In this document: positions 1 through 12,545 of the stretch, piece by piece | How the letters are laid out: each line of letters starts with the position of its first letter | Numbering within the stretch: the stretch's first letter is position 1 | NCBI RefSeq assembly: GCF_004379255.2 | Contig: NC_056033.1 | Span: 43,364,719-43,428,718, forward strand | Direction of reading: 5' to 3' | DNA: 64,000 nucleotides | Source of the DNA: Salvia splendens | Lineage: Eukaryota > Streptophyta > Magnoliopsida > Lamiales > Lamiaceae | The notes under the pieces: generated by a model | The model's database searches: none | What the model was told of the DNA's origin: nothing | Seen by the model: the letters and a program-made list of their open reading frames with translations, nothing else | Position numbers and translations under genes: made by a program

Positions 1-2063
1 AAAATAAATAAAATCATGATTTTGTGATGTACTACTATTAAATTTCTGTTAAGTTAATCATATTAATTTATATTTAAAAAAGAATTGTTAAGTAAGGTAT
101 GGAATTGTCCGCTTTCTTATTTTCTTCCTTTTTTTGGGAGGAGAGTGTTACATTTTAGAGAAACTAATCACACACGTAAAATAAACTAAACCACAATGAA
201 AAAAAGAAAAAAATCATGGAAGACTGATGATATAGTGCTTTACCCAATGCGTGTATACTTAATCAATATTTTGAAATTCTTGTTTAATTAGGTGAACCAC
301 TACAGCCACCGATGTTAAAATCATTTAGTTGTGATTTATATAGTATCACGTACTAATGACCGTTTGATTATCGTGATTTAAATTCCAAATGTTGAAATAC
401 GGTTCAATTATTTAGATGTTTATATTGGTAAAAGTCAAGAGTATCGATCTTTTTTGGGTATAACTACATAAGTTGCAATTTTGAAATTACTATTTTATTT
501 TTACATCGAAACTATTTGTCTTATGTAGTAGATTTTATGAATTGTCATTATACAGTAGGCTAATGTAAGAGAAATTGTAAAGTAAGAGAGATAATAAAGT
601 AAAAAAGAGAGAAAGAATAAAATAAGAGAAAGAATAATGTAGAGAATTTTTTATAAAACGATTCCAGAAAACTCATCGAGACTCCTAATGTGGTAGATCA
701 TACTCTCTCGTTTTATAAAAATGATAATAAATAGTTAAATTGGAGAAATGCTAAAGTAAGAGAAATAATAAAGTAAAAAAGAGAGAAATAATAAAATAAG
801 AGAAAAAATAATGTAGAGAATTATTTATAAAACGATCGCAGAAAACTCATCGAGCCTCCTAATGTGGTAGATCATACTCTTTGTCAAAATATAAAAATAT
901 ACAATCAACATCAATTAGTTTTCATAAAAAAATATTGTGCCTCTTTAAATGACTCATCATTTTGTGACTAGATTTTATAACACAAGACATAAATCAAACA
1001 CTTTTTAAAAATTGAAAATTCTACATAAACTGAAAATTCCCAAAATTGAGAATGCAAAACATGATTAATTAATCAACTGAAATTTATGCAGCAGCAAAAA
1101 CAGTGCTAATTTAAGAAAAAGAATGACTACTTATCAAAGAAAGCTACCATTCCTAACCATTGTTCACATTGTAAACCTACTTCAAATGCGTATTGAGCGT
1201 AACAACACAGACTATATCAGAAAATGTCCAAGAAGAAGCAGAGTGCCGATGATCATCAGGTACTTCAAAGCAATGTTGCACAATTGAAAAACAACAAAAA
1301 CTAAGTCCTTGGAGTTGCTACCAAGTTAAACTTTTTAATCAAAACTAACATATGAGTATTTTTGTCTGACTAGGTAAGGGCTCACAAAATCAAAGCGAAA
1401 GATCAAACCTATCCACACGTTCCTTACGGGTGGAACACCAAAGGTGCATTAAAACACAGAAAAAAGCTAGGCCTCAGGTCAGTTGATCCATTAGCACCAG
1501 CATATTCCATTTCCTAGTCGACTAAGAGGGTGTTTGGTTGAGCTTACAAGCTCATCAAACAACTTGTAGAGTCTTATAAGATCCGAGATTCTGAAGAACT
1601 TATAAATTGTAAAATAAGCTCAAAAAGCTTACAAGCTACCCAAAAGCTAAGTTCATCAACCTCAGCTGCAATAACTCTACTATGTTATTTCTAGTACAAA
1701 ACTTCCTACTTTGGGATTCAATTTCGTGTCTCTAACTCACAATTCTAATTCTAGCTTACAAGCTCTTAAGTCACAAGACATCACCATCTCATAAGATCTC
1801 TAAAATAAACTTAGCCAAACATGACATAAAAAAACATACATAATCCAGCTTTATTTAACATCCACACAGGTTCATATGCATAAAGGAAACACATTTGCGC
1901 TAAACATAAAGCTCACATACTGGATCATAGTCATCAATTCCCAATATGAAGTAGCAATAGCGTACAAGACGGATACTTCAAGGTAATTAATTTTCAAATT
2001 CACAAAACACACACATATAGGAGTATGTATGTATATATACTGATTTCAATTTAATCATCATTA
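1..2063. other. AT-rich intergenic DNA, no gene seen
   Basis: No open frame with recognisable coding character on either strand. The stretch is AT-rich and contains one tandem duplication at 569-880, listed separately. The last 100 bases or so are probably the 3' UTR of the minus-strand gene ending at 2064. Nothing else is supported. Confidence 0.5.
569..880. repeat. Direct duplication of a 138-bp unit
   Basis: Two direct copies, 569-706 and 743-880, run from an AGAGAAAT-type purine-rich start through a stretch rich in GAGA and AATAA and end at the shared GATCATACTCT. They differ by only a few substitutions and are separated by 36 bases. The repeat unit including spacer is 174 bp. It could be a local duplication of a decayed transposon end; no coding capacity is visible. 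Confidence 0.75.
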
Positions 2064-2657
2064 TCAAACCACCTCCTTAGCAGGCGGCGCATGATTCTTG
2101 ACGTCGTCGGCCATCGCAGGGATCGCAACGTACCCCAATTTCTTCTTCGCAGCGGCGACGTCGTCCTCCTCCTCCTCCTCATCAGAGAGATCGTTGAAAT
2201 CGAAGCGGCCGGGGGCGAAGAGGGCCCACAGGAAGTACATCAGGGCTCCGGTGAGAGCCCCGCAGCCGACTCCGAATAGAAGAGCGCCGACCACGCTCAA
2301 GATATCCTTGGTGCGGTCGCGAATGGAGCTGGAAACGGTGGAATAGAAATTGAGGGGGAAACCGGATGATGATGACGTCATCGCTGGAGACGAGTGAGAA
2401 TCGGAATTGAAATTGAGTGATGGGCGGTGGGAAGAGAAGGGTTTGTGGGTGGTGGTGAATATGAAGGCGACATAGTGGGGATTTTGGGCGGAATTGGGGT
2501 TAGGGTTTGCCGGGAGGGAGTGGTGGGGATAATAGGTGGTGGAGATCGTCGTGGTTGTGGCGGAGAAGTAGAAAAAAGTTCTGCAGGGGCGGGCGGAGGA
2601 GGTGACTGCCAGAAGGGAGAGGAGGAGGAGAAGCAGCGGCGGAGCTGAGATCGCCAT
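2064..2657 (-). CDS. Small secretory-pathway or membrane protein of unknown function
   Basis: A single-exon 197-residue protein that I do not recognise by name. The start at 2657 is chosen because the residues from there form a clear signal peptide or anchor (MAISAPP, a run of leucines, then a TSSARP cleavage-like site); an in-frame extension upstream to 2771 runs through a GA-rich leader and looks like 5' UTR. Residues 20-95 are low complexity, rich in Ser, Thr and Asn. Residues 115-150 hold a hydrophobic Gly-rich membrane segment (GALLFGVGCG...GALMYFLW), followed by an acidic stretch with five consecutive Glu and a charged tail. Topology is probably one membrane span with an acidic tail. 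The gene is divergent to SEC62, 596 bp away. Existence of the gene is well supported; its function is not. Confidence 0.75.
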   Translation of the reverse strand: MAISAPPLLLLLLSLLAVTSSARPCRTFFYFSATTTTISTTYYPHHSLPANPNPNSAQNPHYVAFIFTTTHKPFSSHRPSLNFNSDSHSSPAMTSSSSGFPLNFYSTVSSSIRDRTKDILSVVGALLFGVGCGALTGALMYFLWALFAPGRFDFNDLSDEEEEEDDVAAAKKKLGYVAIPAMADDVKNHAPPAKEVV

Positions 2658-3253
2658 TTTCGAGAGAGAGAGAGAGAGAGGCAATCTTGTGGAGAAGAAG
2701 AGAGTGTTGAATTTTAGTATTTTTGAATAAATGAACAAAAAAAGAAAAAAATCATGAATAATAAAAGTCAACGGTGTGTTCAGATATTATTTGCCGATAA
2801 CTAATCACACAAACTTTCTATTAATATGAATCAAAATCCAAAAAATTGAGTTATTGCATAATAATTTTGGCAACATGCCAAATTTTGAGAAATTAATTTG
2901 ACATTATAGAAAAATCAAGATTTATGCATAGTTTGTAGTATTATATTCATAGAAAGTGTTGGTTGAAATAATCTGAATTGATTGATAAAATAACTCGATT
3001 TATTTAGACCTTAGTACTAAATTCAAACATGGAGTATAGTAATAAAAATAATTTACAGTTATATGATTTTTGCACGATAATAACTAATTTAAACATAAAA
3101 TAGATTGGGCCAGAAGCCCAATAAATGTACTTCCATGTGGAAAAGAAAATGAATTCCTGTTTCCCCTTTTACCAAAGCATCACTTACAATTTACAAATAT
3201 GCGAGACACAGCATACAACACTCTATGAAAAGCAGAACCGAAACTTGTTGACA
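2658..3253. promoter_or_regulatory. Divergent intergenic region between the small membrane protein and SEC62
   Basis: This 596-bp spacer separates two genes transcribed away from each other and must contain both 5' UTRs and promoters. A short (GA)n tract at about 2661-2679 lies in the leader of the minus-strand gene. A GGGCC-containing segment near 3106-3120 (GATTGGGCCAGAAGCCCAATA) resembles the GGCCCA-type elements common in promoters of plant housekeeping genes and lies about 140 bp upstream of the SEC62 start. Assigning it to SEC62 is inference. Confidence 0.4.
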
Positions 3254-6200
3254 ATGAAGAAAACAAGTGGCGGCGGAAGTGGAGCAGCTGGCGATAAGAA
3301 GAGGGGGCGCCGCTCGTATGTGGACTCCTCTACCGACGCCCCTCCTAGGGTTGGTTTTATTCTCAATTTTGTACTCGAATCGTACTCGCATTTGAGATTC
3401 TGATTGTTTGAATGTTTCTTCTTCGATTCACGAAGTTAGGTTTACGGAAAGATCTGATACCTCTGCAGTATGATGATCTCCAGTTTATGTGAATTCGTTG
3501 TATTTAAATCTTGGTTAGGTTGAAAAGTATATTTATAAGGATGGTAATGTTGAACGAAATGATTACGAATGTAAATATGGAAATTGAGATTGTTTTTAGT
3601 AACTTCTACTTGTGTTCTTGTCGATCAACATGCTTAATGTCTGAGATATTCAAAATATAATTTGGGGGGGGGGGGGGGGGCTTGATTAGAACTTCATCAG
3701 TAGTTCAACTGACTAGTCTGAAGCCTAGAATTTCATTCAGTGGATGTTGACTTGCACACTGTTATGACTATAGGTCACACATTCTCTAATATGAGGGAGT
3801 CTTGGCGGTTGGGGGCTTGGTCGTCCTCTGCCTTTTCAGCAGAATATCCTTTCCAATATCTGTTTTGTAGATAAGATCCCAGGTTCCAAGTGTGTGTTAC
3901 ATCAGGCCTATTAAATAAGGAGCTATGTCTGGCTTTCATGGGGTCTTGATATTGTAGGTATTTTTGTTTGACAGTAGAAGGAATTTTTTTCTTTATTTAT
4001 TTTATTTTTAAACGTCTTAAATTCTTAACTTCCAAGGTTTGAGTTGGACAAATACTCAAACACGTGTTCTTTTCATTGTTTCTTTAGCGAGATTTGGCTA
4101 ATCTTACTTTGTAGCTTTATTTATTAAAAATAGATTAATGTAACCGTTCCATGTAACTAAATTTATTGATCTTACCATTTAGCAACCGTATAAGTTTCTA
4201 CCCTTTTTTATTCCCTTCATAGTGGCTATGCTGATTCATTCCTGTTTCATATCTGATGGACAAATTTTCCTTTTTAGTTTTATCTGTTATACGTTTTGGA
4301 GTTTCTTCATTGACACTAAGGACAACAGAAGCCACTGTGGACTGGCATTTGTCACATAGTTAAAACTGAACCTGATTATGGATATCTCATTCTCATACAG
4401 TGGATATGGTTGAGTCTACCATATACGTGTCTCTTATTCAATAACACTCATTATTACATCAAGCATTTTATAGGATAGTACGCATTACCTGGAAGATTTC
4501 ATGAAAAGGCTGTCCCATTTAGTGAATCGTTCAATCAGGCAGCCATTTTCCTTCTACTGCTTGTCTTCCCACTTTATTGAAAAATACGATAGCCAACTTG
4601 CCAAAATAAGTATTATTATTTCAATCTCTAACTGCTCTGCTTTTCCTACAGTAAAAAAAAACACAATTTTGTGATTCTTCGTATCTTTTTATTTCAATCA
4701 ACATGCTAGATTAAGAAAAAGGCTATTTATTCAATAGGTGGACTAACAAAACAGTAGCATTCCTTGGCCCTAGCTTGCTAGTTTGATTGGTTGACCACAT
4801 ATTATTGCAGCCGCACACTTTGTTACCTGTGCCAACTATGGTGATAGCAGCGCAATCTTTGTATCCTTGTACAAACAAAAGGAATTAACTTATAAAAGAA
4901 ATTGTTTAATAAGTTTATTGATAGTTTTATGATGTTTCCTATTTGTATGAAATGAAATTGGTAGAAAATTTTTTCTCATATTGATGTTGCGCTTTCAATT
5001 TCAGAAACAAGCTGCAAAGAAGGATGTTTTTCAGACATTTGCTGAGAAAGTGAGGGACCATAAAGAACTAGAGTCGAGGTGGGCTGTTTTACAGGAAACA
5101 AGAGTTGAATATTTTAGAGGAAAAGATTTTGTTAGTTTTTTGAGAAACCATCCAGAACTCAAAGACCTACTTGAATCAGATAAGAATTTAGAAATTGAAG
5201 ATGTTGCGAACTCACTGCTGAGAAAGAATCTGATAGTGCGATGTGACCGTGTTGTCAAAACTGTTCGACCAGGAAAGAGAAAATTATCTACATGGCCTGC
5301 ACATTTGGAGATTTTTCCAGTAAGTTCCTTGCAAACTTTTATCGTTGCGATGAGGATTAAAATAGGGTATGGCTACTTGTGTTAATCATTTCACTTGAAT
5401 TGCTGACCAACATTTCTAACTTTCACGTGACTGACTCAAAAACTGATATAGGGTATGGCTATTTGCACCCTTTCTTATTAATACACTCAAAATTTAATTT
5501 TCATAATGAATTTAACTGAATACACCTCATTATTCCAATTCTATTCAAACATTAGAAAGAAAAACCCTAAACCACAATTTTTTCCTGCTGGTCTACCACT
5601 GCAAGCTTGCAACTTCTTTGATGTTGAATCACGGTATCTCTGGCAGATGACCAGACACCAACATCCCTTTGCCACCACAGTTGGTGGGGGGTTGCAGTTG
5701 CACCTCCATTGTTGAATGACAGCTGATGGTTTTGGTATTGGCTGGCAGTCGATAGGGACTTTTTAATGGTAGAGTGGGTGTTGTGTTGTGAGTTTGTGAG
5801 AATCAATCACACAACCTTGTCAGCAGAAGTGGTCGTGCTTGTGGATGTCACCTTCAACATGCTTGATTCATGGTCTTAACTCTTAAGACAGTGATGGTTA
5901 AGAAACTCTGGGCATTGTTTTCCACTGTTGATGGTGGCAGAGAACAATTTTCAAGCATTTGTTCTGGCTATTCCTGTACAATTCGATGTATTATGAAGAT
6001 ATGGCAGTGGTGACATGACAGAGCCAATTATAGCCATATTTAACATTTTTTATATTGTCTTTCTAATTGTAAAACTTTTTGTATGGTTATTCTAAGCTTC
6101 TAACTGTAAAACTTTATTGTGATATGCAGGATCAATTATTTTCTGATAATGATGCATTCTTTGCATGGACTTTTGTCAACCGAAGACCATTATGGCAGAC

Positions 6201-7230
6201 TCTTCTCTCATTTTGCTGGCCTGTTTTGACGCTAGCAATCTGCCTGTTTCCTGTGTATCCCCATCAAGTCAAGCTACTTATTCTCTACTTCTGTGCGGGT
6301 GTATTGCTTCTTATACTCTGCATGCTTTTGTGTAAGTTTTTGGTGCTGATATTGTTTTCATTTTTATCCACATTGGTTCATCTTGTGGGACCTTCATCCA
6401 AATGACCTAGCTGATAGAATACATCTATAGGTATGTAGTCACTTTGAAGTATCTCCATTTCTTCAGATAAACTGATAATTATGTTAGCATGTATGGCCGA
6501 TCGATATCCAAGACACAAGAATTACGTGCTGTTTGTTATGAGTCACAGTTTCTCTTTGTATCGTATGAGTATTTGTTGCGATGTTTGGTTGTACCTTTTG
6601 ATTTGTATGCTACATTGATCTAATTTTAGGCTTCATTTACATGCAGTAAGAGCACTTGTATTCGGGGCTCTGTGGATTGCTCTTGGAAAGAGGGTATGGT
6701 TCTTCCCGAATATTCTTGCAGAGGAAGCAACACTTAAGGAGCTATTCCAGTTTTGGCCCCAGAAAGATGAGGGAGAGCGGCCCAAGTGGACAGCTCGTTT
6801 GTTTTTTGCACTTGTAGCTGTTCTTGTCATTTTATTAATGAGGCATCATGCTCCTGACGAAGCTGCAAGAGCCAGGTATTGGTTATGAACTTTAACCTAT
6901 ATGTTATTACCAACGTAAACGTGCCCCTCCTCCCCCCGGCTTTCCTGCCTACTTAGTGAGACCATAAATGCCATTAAGCTGAAGTGTCGTAATTCTGTTT
7001 TTTACAGGTATCAGAAGCGGGTGTCCAATATTATAGACGATGTTCTCGAATGGTCTCCTAGGCTTGCCCTGTCGGGTATGATGGACAAGCAAACCATGGC
7101 TAATGAGACGGATTCCGGGAAAAATACAACTGATGATGGCGTCGAGGCAATGCCTAGCCCCGATCACAAAGAGGATGATACAATTCCAGACCAATTTGAG
7201 GAAGATGAAACCCTTGATCACCATTATTAA
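3254..7230 (+). CDS. SEC62: Translocation protein SEC62 (ER post-translational import)
   Basis: Sec62 works with Sec61 and Sec63 in the ER membrane in post-translational protein import and, in other eukaryotes, in ER-phagy. I read five exons: 3254-3349, 5005-5319, 6130-6331, 6647-6875 and 7008-7230, all with GT-AG introns and frame kept, giving 354 residues, close to the plant Sec62 length. The N-terminus is basic and Gly/Ser-rich. Exon 2 is the conserved cytosolic domain (AEKVRDHKELESRWAVL, then YFRGKDFVSFLRNHPEL). Exons 3-4 hold the membrane segments from PLWQTLLSFCWPVL to RALVFGALWIALGKRVWFFP, with a further span (FFALVAVLVILLM) before the basic loop KRVSNIIDDVLEWSPRL. The C-terminus is acidic. 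Intron 1 is about 1.65 kb and contains a run of 17 G at 3664-3680. No lesion is seen. Confidence 0.93.
3664..3680. repeat. Poly-G tract in SEC62 intron 1
   Basis: A run of 17 consecutive G in otherwise AT-rich intronic DNA. It may be length-polymorphic or mis-sequenced. Confidence 0.9.
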
Positions 7231-9909
7231 ATATTAGGAAGATATGTGACCACAGTAATGAAAAGTACTAACTACTCCAAGTTTACATTTGTATTCACTC
7301 TTAGATCTTCTGTTTTCATTTTATTCAATAAAGTTTCACCTATCTGTAGACTTTGTAACGCTGTTGTGAGTAACTTGGTATCCCCTCCGTCCTCTTATAT
7401 AAGACACATTTCGCAATGCACATGTATTTCGGAAATTCGAAAAGTGGTGTAAAATACTGGGAGAAATGACACAATTTTGAAAGTGGTTGTGAAACAATTT
7501 TTATATCAATCTTACTTTCACTCATGTACCCCAAAAAATACTATATTTCATATTGTCCCACTAACATGACTTCAATTTCTTTTTATCTTTTCGACTTTGT
7601 CAATTTCACAGAAAAATATGTATTATTTCCTATATCTCTATTTCTATAGGACAAGAAAGTTACAATTCAATTACTTAGAGCATTTTCCAGGATGTAAGAT
7701 ATATATAAAGGGTATATTATCTTCTCAAAAAGGGAAATATGCTCTTTTAAAAGGTAATACATTCTAAAGGTAAATTGTTTTCTAAAATAAAAAAAAATGT
7801 ACAATATGATAAAGATATAATACCTTCTCAAATATCTTTCTCCTTAGAGAATAAATTCTCATGAAAATAATGCAAATATTATAGTTATAAGACTTTATCT
7901 CTCCATTTACCTCTCTCCTTGGAGATACTTTTACAATATTAATATTGAACAAGACATTGAAGGGTTGTACATATTTTACAATTTCTAAGAAAAATTTATG
8001 TGTATCATCAGATAAAGGTAGGTATGTGTCCAACCATTTTGTTTGGCATGTTTAAAGAAAACTTTAAAACATAGTGTGTATGTGGTCTAAATTCCCAAAG
8101 ACCAGCAATTATAATATTCCCTAGAGCAAGAAATGATGATCATAGTACACCCAAAAAAGGATAAAAAAAATTAAAGAGAGATGAGAAAAGAAATAAAGTA
8201 TGGAAAAACAAATGATGTTAGCCTTGACAGAAGTAGCATGAATACAATTTCGGTTTATAGAAGTGCAATCATGATGATCATCAATCAGAATGTCCCAAAA
8301 GAATGTAATCTATGAAAAAATAAAAATAAAAATGATGAGAAAATTCATAAGATTCCCTATCCCTAAATCTGAAAACAAATGATCACTATCCGCACGAGCC
8401 TTTTCATTGGATTCCATTAGACATGTTGGATACCCTACAAATTAACTGACACAAGATAAAGACCAAATGTTAATAATAGAAAAATAAATCTGACAATAAT
8501 ATCACCTTTCATATGTTAAAAGACAATAGTCTTATTATTAACAGGCTTTTCGATTCCTATGTTTTTAATATAAAAGTCTATCTATATCTTGCTTCATCAT
8601 GGGGATAAAATCGTGAAATTCAAAATATAATTGAGCAGTAAAAACCAATTTTTTCAAGATATTGCTTTGAATTATTGAACAATTTATTTTTGAGCTTAGT
8701 GTAATCCTTCAAAAGTGAATCATATAGAAATCGACTAAAATAAAAATTATGAATCGTCTTGGATCTTTAAATAGTGGATATTTACAATAGACTTGTTACT
8801 TTCTTGAATGAATTCGTGGTACTGAATAACCCCCCTAAGTTTTTTTATACAAGGATTTCATATGTCTAACAGAAAAGTCATGGCTCCTAATTCTTATTTT
8901 AAAATGAGTTTGTATAGCCTACTCCCTCCTCTAGTAGTAGTAATTAGGGTAAACTGATTAGTTTACCCTGAAACTTAGTCGTGACTCCTAATTCTTATTT
9001 TCGAACCATTTTACGAGCACATGTTTGCTCGCATTTACAGAGCACCTTGTTACTCGAAAAAAGTGCTCAGAAATTAATGCTATATGCCATTTTCCCACCA
9101 AATTGGTGCTTGCAAATAACCATTTTTTAGTGTAAGACATTTGCTAATTGTTATATTAATGAAGTCTAGCCTAGACAATTTTATGTAGAGAGGGGATAGA
9201 CATCACTATGATTCATTTCAGTCACCACATAATCATTATAATCACTTCTATATGTGGAACTCAATTACTTAGTCTAAATGTGCTATTTATTCATTTAACC
9301 TTTTTCATTTGGGATTTCTTGTCCCATAACTTTATGCTAGAATTGAGTTTTGCGCCAACATTCAAAATAAATGAACAACTTTTTCAAGCCTACTAGTATT
9401 TGATAGTAGTATTTTTTTTAAATAACACAACTGGCCATAATGAGTCGAACACAAGATAGGATTAAACATATCCTGAGTTGACAAAACTATGACGTCCAAA
9501 TAAAATATGAACAACAGCACACCATTAATAGTGGGTGCAGGAATCTAAAATTCCCACCAATTCCTTTCAAACACACTAAAAGTAAAAATAAAAAAGAGGT
9601 AATTAAAGGGAAAGAACATATCCCAAAAGCTATGATTGGTATACATCCCATACACTAATACAAAAAAAAGCACAAATAACTAGTAGTATTTCACACAAAG
9701 TCTGAACCGATACCTTGGTCGATTCATCTACCAACATGAATCGATAACTATTTTACACTACAACTCTTGTTTTTTTTTTGTTGGCGTGAGATTTCAATTT
9801 CATGATTCAGATAGCTAGTACTAGTAAAAGGGAAAAAACATTATAAAAAAACATTGCAAAAATACAAAAGCAATCAACACCAAATCTACACTATAAAAAA
9901 AGATCCAAC
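7231..9909. other. AT-rich intergenic DNA between SEC62 and the SMR gene
   Basis: The first 200 bases hold the SEC62 3' UTR, with AATAAA-like signals near 7326. A CCCCTCCGTCCTCTTATATAAGACAC stretch at about 7382 looks like one end of a decayed Stowaway-type MITE with no matching second end. A perfect 10-bp inverted repeat lies at 8946-8969. Two similar copies of a segment containing CTCCTAATTCTTATTTT occur near 8885 and 8987. No gene is seen. Confidence 0.5.
8946..8969. repeat. Perfect short inverted repeat
   Basis: AGGGTAAACT, a four-base loop GATT, then AGTTTACCCT. The arms pair perfectly. It lies in non-coding DNA and could be the core of a decayed foldback element. No function is inferred. 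Confidence 0.8.
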
Positions 9910-10257
9910 CTAGCACTCGAACGGAACGCCACGAAGCGCGAAGTAGAAAAAGAGGTCTATATCCGGCGAGGCGAAAAATGCCGGCTTCCGCCTCAAGGAG
10001 CAGCTCACGACCGCTCGTATCCGCCTCTTCTTCGGCGCAGGAGGGCAGCTCGTTATCTCCGGTATCCGAAACCTTTCCCCTTTTGGAGTGGAGCTGCCCG
10101 AATCTAAAATCTCCACCTCCACCTCATTCACCGGAGCCGCAGAGTTGAAATGCTTCTTCTCGATTATTCTTCTTGAAGAAGAAGATGAAGATGAAGAAGA
10201 AGATGATGATCTTCTTCTTCTTTTGGTTTTGTTTTTTTTTGTATATGAAGGAGTCAT
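9910..10257 (-). CDS. SMR: SIAMESE-related (SMR) cyclin-dependent kinase inhibitor
   Basis: SMR proteins bind and inhibit plant CDK-cyclin complexes and promote the switch to endoreduplication, often in response to stress. This intronless 115-residue protein shows the family layout: a basic N-terminus (TKKNKTKRRRR) followed by a run of 12 Ser, a central VEILDSG block leading into a GERFRIPEITSCPPAPKKRR core (residues about 60-80), which is the SMR signature, and the C-terminal FFASPDIDLFFYFALRGVPFE, matching the family's short hydrophobic end motif. Length and single-exon structure fit the family. Which of the numbered SMR paralogues it matches cannot be decided from motifs alone. The start is the first ATG of the frame. 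Confidence 0.9.
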   Translation of the reverse strand: MTPSYTKKNKTKRRRRSSSSSSSSSSSSRRIIEKKHFNSAAPVNEVEVEILDSGSSTPKGERFRIPEITSCPPAPKKRRIRAVVSCSLRRKPAFFASPDIDLFFYFALRGVPFEC

Positions 10258-10768
10258 TGTTTTTGGCTAGAAAAAAAATAAAATTTTTTAAGTGTGGAAT
10301 TTGATCTCAGCTTTAACGATGGGGGAAAGGGTAAAAGCGCTAATTGGATTGCTTTGTCGACCACTAGCGTTTTTGACTCAAAAGCATTCCTCGTTTTCTC
10401 TTTTAAGGATTAAACATACCCAAAAATTCAAAGGTTGAAAAAACAGGTGTATCTCTTAGATCTGTGAAAATGATTCTGGGGAAAGAAGATACTACTACTA
10501 CTATATATAAATAGGGAATGTGACGAGACAACCAAAGCATTTGCAACTCTGTATATATATATATACATGTGGCTAAGGAATTATTTGGGGCAAAGGTAAG
10601 TTTAATGATTAACAATCCTTAAATTAAGGGAAGTGGGAGTATTAATTTAAAAGAATATGAAAATATAGAAAAAATCAAACTAATAAGTAGTACACCGTAA
10701 TTATTTTTTGAATGCTTTTTTTTTTATAGTACTTTAGTAGTCTTATTTTGCATATTTGTTGAAGCTAA
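10258..10768. promoter_or_regulatory. Upstream region of the SMR gene
   Basis: Probably the promoter and 5' UTR of the SMR gene. It contains TA-rich runs near 10500 and 10555-10567. The last three bases (TAA, 10766-10768) are the left target duplication of the adjoining Harbinger-like element. No open frame is supported. Confidence 0.4.
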
Positions 10769-11084
10769 GAGTATCCGCAGTGCTGCTCTTAGGGACGGAC
10801 GGCGTCCGTGCCGCTGGCGCGGCGGAGTACTGTCCACCGCTGTGCTCTTGCCGCTGGCACGATGCTGCTCAATGCATCGAGCACGTCCGTGCCGCTGAGC
10901 AGCTGACGTGGCGGCACCGGATTTGCCTATTTTCGTTTTTTCTTTTTTAAAAAAATCAGATTTAATTAAAAAAATTCAAATTAAATAAAAAAAATATTTT
11001 CCCACTTCCCAATAAATTATATCCGTTTTCTCCTCACTTTTAATTTATTTTTCAAATTTTTTCCCCAAAATTCACATTTTCATC

Positions 11085-11094
11085 TATAAATATA
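11085..11094 (+). promoter_or_regulatory. TATA box of element A ORF1
   Basis: TATAAATATA lies about 110 bp upstream of the ORF1 ATG. The related element B has TATAAATA at the equivalent place, which supports a real promoter. Confidence 0.55.
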
Positions 11095-11194
11095 TCCACT
11101 TCCACACAAAAAATTTCACACCACACTACACAATTCTCATCTAAATTCTCTCACATTCCCTTATCAATTCTCAATCTTTCACTCTTACAAAAAA

Positions 11195-12195
11195 ATGTCT
11201 GGCTCCGGCGATCACTTCTCCGACTCCCGCGATTGGAACCACGAATGGTTCGGCTCACAACTATTCCCTAGCCCGGAAACGCAATTCTCGGCCCCTCCTC
11301 AAACCCAAGGGTTTCAAGTTCCGGGTGGCTACCGGCCTTACCCGGTGGACGACCAAGATGCCCCCGATGGGCGATACGGGTGGGCACCCGAACCCAGATC
11401 GGGAGGGAGCGGCGGCTCTCAAACTCCTTCTCTTCCTACTCCTATTCCTCGTGGTGTCCGCACCACGTACACTCCGGCGGATATGGATCAATTATTCAAA
11501 GCCTATTTGATTATCTCTGAAGATTCAGAGGTTGGCACGAACCAAAGCGGGGATAGGTTTTGGTGGCGCGTCTCTCGCCGGTACAATGAAAACCGCCCGG
11601 CTGGAACCATCGAGCGCAATGAGAGTATGGTGCGCAATGCCATATTCAGAGCCAACGAAGAAATCTAAAAGTTTCAGGGGTATTACCTCCAGGAAGAGCG
11701 GTCGACGGGGAGCGGCAGGAGCGAGCTCGACATCATCAGTGCCGCCTTGGCGACCTACCAATTCCTAAATTACAAACCATTCAAGTACCTCAGCGCTTAC
11801 CAGTAGGTGTGTGTGCATCCGAAGTATAGGGGAGGCGTATCATCCTCCTCCAGCAAACGGTCGAGGTCGGTATCCCTATCTGACGCCGGTGAGGATGAGG
11901 TGGCTAGCCAGCTCGCCGGAGCTAACTTGGGTAGCCCCGATGCCGGCCCGAGCAGTTCCCAACGTCAGCCGCAAGGAAGGAAGAAGGCGACGGCCAACCG
12001 CCGTCGCACTGCGACTCCATCCGCCCCGCTTCCGCTCCCTTTGTGCCACCTCTACCCCCTACCAATTCGTTGTGGACCCTTTTGGCCCAACTCAATTTGG
12101 GCGATAGGTCAAATATGACCCATGAGCAACTTGATTCACATTTGGCAATGATACGGGGTCTCCGAAGAACATTGGGGATAGGGCCGGAGGACTAG
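11195..12195 (+). pseudogene. Harbinger ORF1 (Myb/SANT-like, NAM-associated C-terminus), two in-frame stops
   Basis: Harbinger ORF1 proteins are DNA-binding partners of the transposase; plant genome annotations often label such genes 'glutathione S-transferase T3-like' or 'NAM-associated'. From ATG 11195 the frame reads MSGSGDHF, a Pro/Gln-rich stretch, then a trihelix or SANT-like region (YTPADMDQLFKAYLIISED, FWWRVSRRYNENRPAG). It meets a TAA at 11666-11668 where element B has a Gln codon, then continues in the same frame as KFQGYYLQEERS to a second stop near 11805, then HPKYRGG and a Ser/Arg-rich tail. The C-terminal end (MTHEQLDSHLAMIRGL) is in a different frame and stops at 12195. As it stands it could yield only a 157-residue N-terminal protein. 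Confidence 0.8.
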
Positions 12196-12545
12196 TCTTC
12201 CACGTGGGTAGTTTTTAGCCTTTGATTATGCACTTTTTATTTTTTAGGATTTTAATTATGTATTTTTATTTTTTAGGATTTTAATGATGTAATTTTTAAT
12301 TTTTAGGATTTTAAGTTTTTAATTTTTATTTTTTAGGATTTAATTATGTACTTTTTATATTTTAATGTATTTTTAGTAATTGAAGTATTTAAATTAAATA
12401 ATGGAATGGTGGGACCCTTGAGCATATCCTTGCGGAAGTGCATGGATGTGGGTGTTGTGCTCTTGGGAAGAGCAGAGAGTAAAAAAGTAATAAAAGTGGG
12501 TCTGGGCATCCGTGCTCTTGCCAAAGAGCACGGTTGTGGATGCTC

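Larger units (their letters stand above)
10769..12545 (+). mobile_element. PIF/Harbinger-like element A, ORF1-only
   Basis: A 1,777-bp element. The left end GAGTATCCGCAGTGCTGCTC and the reverse complement of the right end (GAGCATCCACAACCGTGCTC) form imperfect terminal inverted repeats. It is flanked on both sides by TAA (10766-10768 and 12546-12548), the 3-bp target duplication typical of PIF/Harbinger. The subterminal zone at 10785-10920 is GC-rich with repeated CGTCCGTGCCGCTG blocks. Inside there is only an ORF1-type Myb/SANT gene, no transposase. A second, inverted relative is at 14948-16743. Confidence 0.85.

Noticed and set aside
6079..6405. Treating separate SEC62 exon frames as independent small genes
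   Set aside because: All five pieces join in frame at consensus splice sites into one protein of the expected length and order.
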